From Bacteriovoracaceae bacterium (lineage in GTDB: Bacteria > Bdellovibrionota > UBA1018), in assembly GCA_947446835.1 (NCBI GenBank), contig CANFHS010000049.1, positions 1 to 13,118 of the forward strand: a stretch of DNA of 13,118 nt, read 5' to 3'. The position numbers were made by a program, and so were the translations under genes. This document shows positions 1 through 5,668 of the stretch, in pieces. Below the pieces are notes generated by a model, which saw nothing but the letters and a program-made list of their open reading frames with translations, ran no database searches and was not told where the DNA came from. Every line of letters starts with the position of its first letter. Position 1 is the stretch's first letter.

Positions 1-1598
1 AATCTCCCACCCCCGGCCTGGCACGGGTGTTCTTCCTCGATGAGCTGCTGCTCAACCACGCTGCCGAATCCTTTGGACTGGGGTCGGAAGCGACGCCCGC
101 AGCGTGCGGCCTGATCCGCCTGACCCGCGACGGTGATTTCACGGTGGACCTCGAGGAAGAAGATTCGGAATCCATCCCCGACGTGGTCCGCACCGGCATC
201 CGGCGCCGCGATCGCGGCCGCCCCGTGCGCCTCCAGTACGCGGGCGCCGTGGACGAAGCCTGGCTCGGGCCCGCCCGCGCCATCCTGGGCCTGAGCCCCG
301 AGCAGACCCTGACGGCCCCGCGCACGCTGCTGCTGCATGGCCTCTGGTCGGTGATCCACCCGCTGGCCGAGAAACGGGCCGCTGATGCCAGCCTGGTCTA
401 CCCGCCCTACAAGCCGCAGCTGCCGCCCCAGTTCAGTCACCAGGAAACGCTCTTCGGATTCCTGCGCAACGGGGACCTGCTGCTGCACCACCCCTACGAC
501 CCGTTCGACGCTTTCGTGGAATGGATCCGCATGTCGGCCGAGGACCCGCAGGTCCAGTCCATCGAATTGACGGTCTACCGGACCGACGCCGTGTCACCCG
601 TCCTGGGACTGCTCAAGAAAGCCGCACGGACCCGCAAGGTGCGCGTGGTGATCGAGCTGCGGGCGCGCTTCGACGAGCTCAACAATCTGCGGCTGGCCGA
701 GGAGCTCCGCGAAGCCGGCGTCGAGATCCACTTCGGTTTCGGCAAGCTCAAGCTGCACGCGAAGATCGCCCTGGTGACCCGGGTCGAGAACGGCCAGGTC
801 CGGCACTACACGCACCTGTCGACCGGCAACTACAACGCCGTGACCGCGCGCCAGTACACCGACCTCTCCATCCTGACCGCGAGCCCCGGCATCGGTGCCG
901 ACGCGCGCCTGTTCTTCGACGCCGTCACCCAAGGCAAGGTGCCGGGAACCTTCAAGACCCTGCTTTCGGCGCCCACCCGGATGCACAGGCGCATCCTGGC
1001 GCATATCGAGGCCGAGACACGCGCCGCCCACGCGGGCCAGAAGGCGCGCATCTTCGCCAAGGTCAACGCCCTGGTGGACGAGGCCGTCATTTCAAGCCTG
1101 TACAAGGCATCACAGGCCGGCGTGAAGGTGGACCTCGTCGTTCGCGGCGCCTGCTCGCTGGTTCCCGGCGTCAAGGGTCTTTCCGAGAACATCCGGGTCC
1201 TGTCCATCGTGGACCGCTTCCTGGAACACTCGCGCATCTACTTTTTCGAAAGCACGCGCACCATCTACCTTTCATCGGCCGACTGGATGCCCCGGAACTT
1301 CTTCTCGCGCCTGGAGCTGGCCTATCCGGTGCTCGACCCGCGCGTGTACCGCTACCTCGAAGAGGTGCTGATCCCGACGTATCTGGATGACACGGTCAAG
1401 GCCCGGGAGCTGACGCCGAAGGGAACCTGGCGGAAACGGACTCCTGAAGATGGCGTTCCCGGCATGCGGGCACAGTTCCACTTCCAGGAGCTGGCCGAGC
1501 GCGCTTACCGGGAAACTCCCCTGGAGAAAGGCCCCCATGAAATCCGCAAAGCACCGGACGCTCATCCTGATTCGCCACGCCCACCGAACCCGGCTTGA
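1..1598 (+). CDS. ppk1: Polyphosphate kinase 1, C-terminal part (5' end outside window)
   Basis: PPK1 reversibly transfers the gamma-phosphate of ATP onto polyphosphate through a phosphohistidine. The frame is open from the first bases (codons from position 3), so the N-terminal part lies outside the window; about 531 residues are visible against roughly 690 for typical PPK1. Seen in sequence: a family block HHPYDPF near 487-507; SIELTVYRT near 559-585; and LKLHAK at 747-764, whose His codon at 756-758 matches the phosphorylated histidine of the first phospholipase-D-like domain. HLSTGNYN follows near 816. The second domain has HSRIYFFEST with His at 1227-1229, then SADWMPRNFFSR. The last about 20 codons overlap the next gene and look unconserved. 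A GTG at 27 is internal, not the true start. The gene forms a unit with the SixA-like gene and faces ppx, its functional counterpart. Confidence 0.95.
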   Translation, partial: SPTPGLARVFFLDELLLNHAAESFGLGSEATPAACGLIRLTRDGDFTVDLEEEDSESIPDVVRTGIRRRDRGRPVRLQYAGAVDEAWLGPARAILGLSPEQTLTAPRTLLLHGLWSVIHPLAEKRAADASLVYPPYKPQLPPQFSHQETLFGFLRNGDLLLHHPYDPFDAFVEWIRMSAEDPQVQSIELTVYRTDAVSPVLGLLKKAARTRKVRVVIELRARFDELNNLRLAEELREAGVEIHFGFGKLKLHAKIALVTRVENGQVRHYTHLSTGNYNAVTARQYTDLSILTASPGIGADARLFFDAVTQGKVPGTFKTLLSAPTRMHRRILAHIEAETRAAHAGQKARIFAKVNALVDEAVISSLYKASQAGVKVDLVVRGACSLVPGVKGLSENIRVLSIVDRFLEHSRIYFFESTRTIYLSSADWMPRNFFSRLELAYPVLDPRVYRYLEEVLIPTYLDDTVKARELTPKGTWRKRTPEDGVPGMRAQFHFQELAERAYRETPLEKGPHEIRKAPDAHPDSPRPPNPA

Positions 1599-2022
1599 CG
1601 GCGGCCTGGCCGACAACGGCCTTTCGCCCAAGGGAAAGAAACAGGCCAAACGGATCCAGGCGCGGGCCTTGAAATGGCTCAAGCAAGCGAAGATCCCCCA
1701 GCGCCAGCTGGAGCTGGTGACCAGCCCCAAGCTGAGGTGCGTGGAGACGCTGCGACCCCTGGCCGCGAAGCTGGGCCAGGCGCTCGAGCTGCGGCTCAAG
1801 CTGGCCGAGGGGCCCGGCTTCGAGTCCCGGGCCAAGGCGTTCCTGGCGGACTGGAAAAAGGGCGGCGCCCAGGTCACCTGGGCGTGCTCGCACGGCGATG
1901 TGCTGCCCGCGCTGCTGGAGCATGCCGTGGGCGCCCCGCTCAGCCTCGACAAGGGCGCGTGGTGCGCCCTGGAATGGGACGGAACCCGCTTCAAGGTGGC
2001 ACAGCTGCTTCAGGAACCCTGA
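1537..2022 (+). CDS. sixA: SixA-like phosphohistidine phosphatase (histidine phosphatase superfamily)
   Basis: A 161-residue single-domain member of the histidine phosphatase (phosphoglycerate mutase-like) superfamily; SixA proteins of this size remove phosphate from phosphohistidine in relay proteins. Visible motifs: RHAHR at residues 13-17 with nucleophile His14, SPKLRC at 63-68 supplying an active-site Arg, and CSHGD at 117-121 with the second catalytic His119. The ATG at 1537 was chosen because an AGAAAGG-type ribosome site precedes it and the beta-strand LILIRHA follows at once; an earlier in-frame ATG at 1450 would add unrelated residues read out of ppk1. The gene overlaps the end of ppk1 by 62 nt, implying translational coupling. 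ppk1-sixA-ppx neighbourhoods recur in bacteria, but the substrate here is unknown; it might act on a phosphorelay protein or on a small phosphoester. The stop codon lies in the first unit of a tandem repeat. Confidence 0.85.
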   Translation: MKSAKHRTLILIRHAHRTRLDGGLADNGLSPKGKKQAKRIQARALKWLKQAKIPQRQLELVTSPKLRCVETLRPLAAKLGQALELRLKLAEGPGFESRAKAFLADWKKGGAQVTWACSHGDVLPALLEHAVGAPLSLDKGAWCALEWDGTRFKVAQLLQEP

Positions 2023-2088
2023 AGATCAGGAACCCTGAAGATCAGGAACCCTGAAGATCAGGAACCCTGAAGATCAGGAACCCTGAAG
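2010..2088. repeat. Five tandem 16-bp units, each a small palindrome, between convergent genes
   Basis: The 13-mer TCAGGAACCCTGA occurs at 2010, 2026, 2042, 2058 and 2074, separated by AGA, giving a perfect 16-bp period. Each 13-mer is a 5-bp inverted repeat (TCAGG/CCTGA) with a 3-nt loop. In the first unit the arms extend to 7 bp (CTTCAGG/CCTGAAG). The TGA at 2020-2022 ends the SixA-like gene in the first unit. On the minus strand the TGA at 2076-2074 ends ppx in the last unit. Gain or loss of middle units would therefore leave both proteins intact. There is no T-tract, so it is not a classical intrinsic terminator, though serial hairpins could slow polymerase or protect 3' ends. Confidence 0.9.
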
Positions 2089-3582
2089 GACCACTTCCAG
2101 CGCGCGTCCGAAAACCTTCTCGAAGAGCGGGCGCTTGAGCTCGACGTTCAGCGCCTCGAGGCCCGTCAGGTGACGGCCCCCGATGGACAGCCTGACCCGA
2201 TTGGCCGCGACGCCGACCGACCGCAGCTTGAGCTCGGTCTCAGGCCCCGAGTCCAGCGCGTCCACCACCCGCAGCAGGGCCAGAAGCTTCAGGAAGCCCT
2301 GACGGCGCTCCTTGCTCTTGGCAAAGGGCACAGCCTTGTTGTCCAGCTTGGAGCCTTCATGCTGCAGGACCAGCGCCTCGATGAGCTCCAGCTCCCAGTC
2401 TTCCATGGGCGGCAGGTCCGCGTGGCGCACGATGTAGGCGGAGTGCGCTTCGTGCCCGGCCAGGGCAATGGATTCGCCCGTGTCCCTCAGGATCAGCGCC
2501 GCCACCAGGTACACCAGCCACTCGGCGGGAAGCTGATGCAGCCGCTGCAACTTGCGGAACAGCTGCTCGCCCAGCGCCACCACGCGCTCCAGGTAGCCCC
2601 GGTCCAGGCCGAACACCTGGGCCTTGGCATACAGGTCGTCCAGATGCAGCGAGAGGTGCGACTTCTTGCCCTGCAGGTAGAGGTTCTGCTCTTCGGCCAG
2701 GATGCCGTCGCGGAGCGAAAATTCGGTGGCCAGCGCGCGCTTGGCGCCCAGCACGCTCAACGCTTCCTCGAAAAGCACCGCGCCCGCCAGGATCATGTCC
2801 ACGCGCTTGGCTTCCATTCCCGGAACGCCCAGAAGTTCGGTGGTGGTCATGCCGGCCATGTGCCGGTTGAGCGACCCGAGCTCCTCGCGGTCGATGACAT
2901 CGTCCTGGTTGCCTTGCTTGAGGATCTTGGCCAGGGCCCGCACGGTCCCGCTCGAACCCAGCACGCGGTCCACCTGGGGCCAGCGCGCGGCCAGCGTTTC
3001 CTGCAGGATGGTGTTGCGCACGAAGCGCCGCATTTCCCTGAGGTCCTCGGCTTCGGGCGGGCTCTTCTTCAGGAAAAGCTGCTGGAGCCGCGCGGTGCCC
3101 AGCGGAAAGCTCATCGAGTGCAGCAGCTCCTTGCCCCGCACCACCGAAATTTCGGTCGAGCCGCCGCCGATGTCCAGCAGGGCCAGGCGCCCTTTGCCAC
3201 GCACCTTGGCCTCGCCGCCCAGCACTCCCTGGGCGATGAGCTTGGCCTCCTCGGCGCCGGTGATGACGCGCACATCGATGCCGGTGCGCTCGCGCACCTG
3301 CTGCACGAACTCGTCGCGGTCGGCGACCTCACGCAGGGCGCTCGTGCCGAAGGCGATGATCTTGTCGGCGCGCAGGCGATGGGCCACGCGCTGGAACCGG
3401 GCGAAGGCGTTCAAGGTCCGCTTGACTGCGGCGCGGTCCAGCTTGCCCTCCAGGAAAACTCCCTGGCCCAGGCGGACCATGAGCTTCTCCCGATGCAGGA
3501 GCCGGGTCTTCCGGCCCGGTCCGAGCTGATGGACGTCAAAGCGCACCGAGTTGGTGCCCAGATCGATCACGGCGACGCGCAT
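2074..3582 (-). CDS. ppx: Ppx/GppA family exopolyphosphatase / pppGpp phosphohydrolase
   Basis: A 502-residue protein of the ASKHA-fold Ppx/GppA family, which removes terminal phosphate from polyphosphate or converts pppGpp to ppGpp. Phosphate-binding loop 1 is DLGTNS at residues 7-12; FGTSALREV is at 78-86; TGAEEAKLI at 108-116 contains the likely catalytic Glu; loop 2 is DIGGGSTE at 137-144; GSSGT is at 209-213 and RDGIL at 291-295. The C-terminal about 200 residues correspond to the HD-like helical domain of long Ppx proteins; the length matches the full-length rather than the short form. ATG at 3582 is preceded by AAGG at a suitable distance. It starts 9 nt after the nitrilase-like gene, so the two are probably co-transcribed. 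Together with ppk1 opposite, it suggests local control of polyphosphate turnover. Sequence reading cannot separate Ppx from GppA activity. Confidence 0.93.
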   Translation of the reverse strand: MRVAVIDLGTNSVRFDVHQLGPGRKTRLLHREKLMVRLGQGVFLEGKLDRAAVKRTLNAFARFQRVAHRLRADKIIAFGTSALREVADRDEFVQQVRERTGIDVRVITGAEEAKLIAQGVLGGEAKVRGKGRLALLDIGGGSTEISVVRGKELLHSMSFPLGTARLQQLFLKKSPPEAEDLREMRRFVRNTILQETLAARWPQVDRVLGSSGTVRALAKILKQGNQDDVIDREELGSLNRHMAGMTTTELLGVPGMEAKRVDMILAGAVLFEEALSVLGAKRALATEFSLRDGILAEEQNLYLQGKKSHLSLHLDDLYAKAQVFGLDRGYLERVVALGEQLFRKLQRLHQLPAEWLVYLVAALILRDTGESIALAGHEAHSAYIVRHADLPPMEDWELELIEALVLQHEGSKLDNKAVPFAKSKERRQGFLKLLALLRVVDALDSGPETELKLRSVGVAANRVRLSIGGRHLTGLEALNVELKRPLFEKVFGRALEVVLQGS

Positions 3583-3591
3583 GCCGAAACC

Positions 3592-4416
3592 TTAGCGTGA
3601 AGCGGGCGCAGGGACCAGCGCGATCCCTTCGATCCCGACTCCAGGCTCAGGGAGTCCCGAACGATTGCGCTGCGCACCGGTCTCGGGAAACATCCCGGTG
3701 CCGTCCCAGGCCGGCGCATCGGCCGCGAAGATGGGCAGCTTTTGGCGCTTGGCCTGCCTGCGGAACACGGGCAGAGCCGCGTTGGGCCCGGCCGGATCAT
3801 CGTCCCAGTCCATGCTGAGCAGGATGGCGTCGACGCCCTGGTTCCGGTAGTCCGCATAGAAGGTCCCGGGATAATCCGCGCCGTCCATGCACACCATCAG
3901 GCCGAAATTTCCATGGGGAGTCCTGAGCACCACCGACTCGCGTCCGGCCTCGGCCCAGCATTGATCCAGGTAGTACAGGTCCCGTTTGCGGTAGCGGCTC
4001 ACGAAGCCCTGGGGACCCACGGCCACCAGCGTGTTGAAGTAATCGGGCCCATCGCGTTCCGGCACCCAGAACACGACATAGACCCCGCGTTGCTGGGCCC
4101 ACTTCGCCCAGAAGCGCGTGCTGGGACCCGCGGGCACGGGCTCGGCCACCTTGCCCACGTCCACGCACGAGCGCCCTCCGCAGCGTCCACTTCCCGAAGT
4201 GCACCACACCCGGTCGCGGGTGGCGTACCCGGTGGATGAACCCTCGGGAAACACCACCACCTTGGCACCCTGATCCACCGCGGCCTGGGCGTGGGCGACC
4301 TCGCGCTGCCGGAGTTTTTCGGGGTTGCCGAAATCGCGATCCGAATCGAACTGCACGAGCGCGATCAGCGCGAACGCGAACGCAACCTCCGGTCGTTTTT
4401 GGCGCCCCTGCTTCAC
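3592..4416 (-). CDS. Carbon-nitrogen hydrolase (nitrilase superfamily)
   Basis: About 274 residues with the nitrilase-superfamily fold, whose members hydrolyse amide or nitrile C-N bonds using a Glu-Lys-Cys triad. With the GTG start at 4416 the triad is Glu58 (VFPEGSSTGY), Lys144 (RYRKRDLYYLD) and Cys176 (LMVCMDGADYPG). ALVQFD at residues 19-24 is the expected first core strand, and MDWDDD at 202-207 follows the nucleophile region. A Cys-rich insertion lies at residues 72-84 (WCTSGSGRCGGRSC). The start is uncertain: no ATG is in frame nearby, and the GTG has only a distant GGGG upstream. From it the N-terminus reads basic then hydrophobic (residues 2-23), so a membrane anchor or signal cannot be excluded. 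The gene precedes ppx by 9 nt. The substrate cannot be told; a role in polyphosphate metabolism is only suggested by position. Confidence 0.8.
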   Translation of the reverse strand: MKQGRQKRPEVAFAFALIALVQFDSDRDFGNPEKLRQREVAHAQAAVDQGAKVVVFPEGSSTGYATRDRVWCTSGSGRCGGRSCVDVGKVAEPVPAGPSTRFWAKWAQQRGVYVVFWVPERDGPDYFNTLVAVGPQGFVSRYRKRDLYYLDQCWAEAGRESVVLRTPHGNFGLMVCMDGADYPGTFYADYRNQGVDAILLSMDWDDDPAGPNAALPVFRRQAKRQKLPIFAADAPAWDGTGMFPETGAQRNRSGLPEPGVGIEGIALVPAPASR

Positions 4417-4593
4417 CGCGCTGGAATTACCCCGGGTGTGTCCCGATTGCCACCCCGAAAACTGCTTTAAAACCTTGGAATTTCTGCCTTTTAAATCCCG
4501 ACTTTTTTGATCAATTTTATTGCTCCGCAAAAGATCGCGGCGGTACCCTGAAGAGGTCCCGGGTTGTTCTCCGTAGGACGTGGGTTGGGGGTC
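4417..4593. promoter_or_regulatory. AT-rich divergent intergenic promoter region
   Basis: About 177 bases separate the minus-strand nitrilase/ppx pair from the plus-strand lipoprotein gene, and 4468-4530 is far richer in A/T than anything around it. For the plus strand two sigma70-like readings are possible: TTGCTC at 4520-4525 with TACCCT at 4544-4549 (18-bp spacer), or TTGATC at 4507-4512 with AAAGAT at 4530-4535 (17-bp spacer). TTGATCAA at 4507-4514 is palindromic and could supply a -35 to either strand. No clear -10 for the minus strand was found. The stretch from GCGGTACCCT to the ATG resembles the leader near 12813-12870. Confidence 0.5.
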
Positions 4594-5061
4594 ATGAATT
4601 TCACGCGAATTGCCATTCTTGCCGTCTTCGCGTTTGTTTTGGCCGGGTGCGGCCGAAGCAAAGTCGTCGACGTGGGGCAGTTCGCCAGCTACGTGACCCA
4701 CTTCGAATCCGTGGCCACCGAGCAAGGCAAGAGCCTCAAGGTCGACGACCTGATCATGAAATTCGGCCCGATGGATTACCCCACGGAACAAGGCTTCTGC
4801 ACGCTTTCCACCGACCAGACCCCGACCATCACGTTGAACGAGGCTTCCTGGGACCTGATGGACGAGTCCGAGCGCGAGGCGCTGGTGTTCCATGAGCTGG
4901 GACACTGCGTCCTGATCCGCCGCCACGACAGTTCCACCCTGCCCGACGGCGATCCGGCCAGCATGATGAACCCCTACTCGATGGACTCGTACACGTACGA
5001 GCATCGCAAGGCCTACTATCAGCACGAGCTCTTCCAAAATGCGTTGATCGGAGCCAACTGA
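4594..5061 (+). CDS. Putative zinc-metallopeptidase-like lipoprotein (HELGH motif)
   Basis: A 155-residue exported lipoprotein. Residues 1-19 are a lipoprotein signal: basic Arg5, hydrophobic stretch, then lipobox LAGC with Cys19 as the lipidation site. The mature part has FHELGH at residues 99-104, an HExxH zinc motif, followed by His111 (CVLIRRHD) seven residues after the second His, close to the metzincin spacing but one residue longer and without the usual Gly. SMMNPYS at 123-129 looks like the Met-turn of metzincins. This supports a small membrane-anchored zinc protease, but no family name is certain and catalysis is inferred. ATG 4594 is preferred over the in-frame TTG at 4564 because it begins the signal peptide directly; GGGGG lies just upstream. 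Its TGA is 7 nt before recX, so the two may share a transcript. Confidence 0.8.
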   Translation: MNFTRIAILAVFAFVLAGCGRSKVVDVGQFASYVTHFESVATEQGKSLKVDDLIMKFGPMDYPTEQGFCTLSTDQTPTITLNEASWDLMDESEREALVFHELGHCVLIRRHDSSTLPDGDPASMMNPYSMDSYTYEHRKAYYQHELFQNALIGAN

Positions 5062-5068
5062 TCGGGCG

Positions 5069-5581
5069 ATGCTGGCGCGAATGTCCCAGGACCGGCCTCC
5101 CGAAAAATCCAAGGACCGTCCGCAGCCCACTCCGCGAGGTCTGGCGCTGGCGCGCCTGGGGCGTCGCGAATGTTCGCGCGCGGAAATCGAAACCTGGCTG
5201 ATCCGCAAGGGCGTCACCGAAACGGAAGCGCACGAGGTCGCGGCCCAGCTGGTGCGCGAGGGCCTCATCGATGACGCCCGCTACGCGCGGATGATGATCC
5301 GCCACCAGAGCCTGCGGGGCCAGGGCCCTCGCTCCATCGCCCTGAAGCTGCGGCAAAAAGGAGTCAAGCTCGAGGTGCGCCAGATCCAGGAGCAGTCCGA
5401 GGAGCTGGGCCTGACCCCCGAGCTTGAGGCTGCCACCCAGATCGTGGAGCGCCGCTATCCGGAGGCCCAGGAGGATCGCAAGGTGGCGGCACGCGCCTTC
5501 CAGGCCCTGCTCAGGCGGGGATTTTCGACCGATGTCGCCCGCGCGGCAGTTTTCAGGAAAGGCCGCCTAAACCCTCGATAA
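5069..5581 (+). CDS. recX: RecX family regulatory protein
   Basis: A 170-residue basic, helical protein matching RecX, which binds RecA filaments and restrains recombinase and co-protease activity in the cytoplasm. Recognisable RecX features: ALARLGRRECSRAEIETWL near residues 26-44 (the repeated three-helix unit), then LVREGLIDDARYARMMI near 62-78, then RGQGPRSIALKLRQKGV near 83-99. A further helical unit lies at about 118-165, giving the usual three-repeat layout and length. The start is 5069 or 5081 (MSQDR); neither has a strong ribosome site. The gene follows the lipoprotein gene by 7 nt. recA is not adjacent in this window, unlike in many bacteria. The stop codon lies in an inverted repeat. 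No SOS box was recognised. Confidence 0.88.
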   Translation: MLARMSQDRPPEKSKDRPQPTPRGLALARLGRRECSRAEIETWLIRKGVTETEAHEVAAQLVREGLIDDARYARMMIRHQSLRGQGPRSIALKLRQKGVKLEVRQIQEQSEELGLTPELEAATQIVERRYPEAQEDRKVAARAFQALLRRGFSTDVARAAVFRKGRLNPR

Positions 5582-5596
5582 CCCTTAAATTATCGA
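5575..5596. other. 7-bp inverted repeat spanning the recX stop codon
   Basis: TCGATAA (5575-5581) and TTATCGA (5590-5596) form perfect arms around an 8-nt loop. The left arm contains the TAA stop of recX, and A/T-rich sequence follows. It could be a weak terminator or a protein-binding operator ahead of the prepilin-like gene. The stem is only 2 of 7 G/C, so terminator strength would be low. Confidence 0.5.
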
Positions 5597-5608
5597 ATCA
5601 TTAAATAT

Positions 5609-5637
5609 TTGCAGCGTCAATCCGGCAACGCTACACT
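5609..5637 (+). promoter_or_regulatory. Candidate sigma70-type promoter of the prepilin/Hint gene
   Basis: TTGCAG (5609-5614) and TACACT (5632-5637) are separated by 17 bp, and the region just upstream is A/T-rich. A start site near 5644 would leave a leader of about 25 nt before the ATG at 5669. The match is partial (TTG of the -35, four of six at -10) but spacing and position are good. Confidence 0.5.
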
Positions 5638-5668
5638 GGAATCAACTGGGGTGGGGGCCCTGAAAGCG

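Noticed and set aside
2010..2088. CRISPR-like array
   Set aside because: Units are 16 bp with a constant 3-base gap and no variable spacers.
2170..3600. Long plus-strand open frame opposite ppx
   Set aside because: It is an antisense shadow in high-GC sequence: the minus strand has complete Ppx/GppA motifs, and the plus translation shows no domain, only Gln/His/Leu-rich text.
4417..5268. N-terminal extension of the nitrilase-like frame back to 5268
   Set aside because: The added residues are antisense to recX and the lipoprotein gene and carry no nitrilase features; the core strand begins just after 4416.
5609..5668. TTG start for the prepilin-like protein at 5609
   Set aside because: It coincides with the candidate -35 element and would place 20 extra residues before a normal 11-residue prepilin leader.
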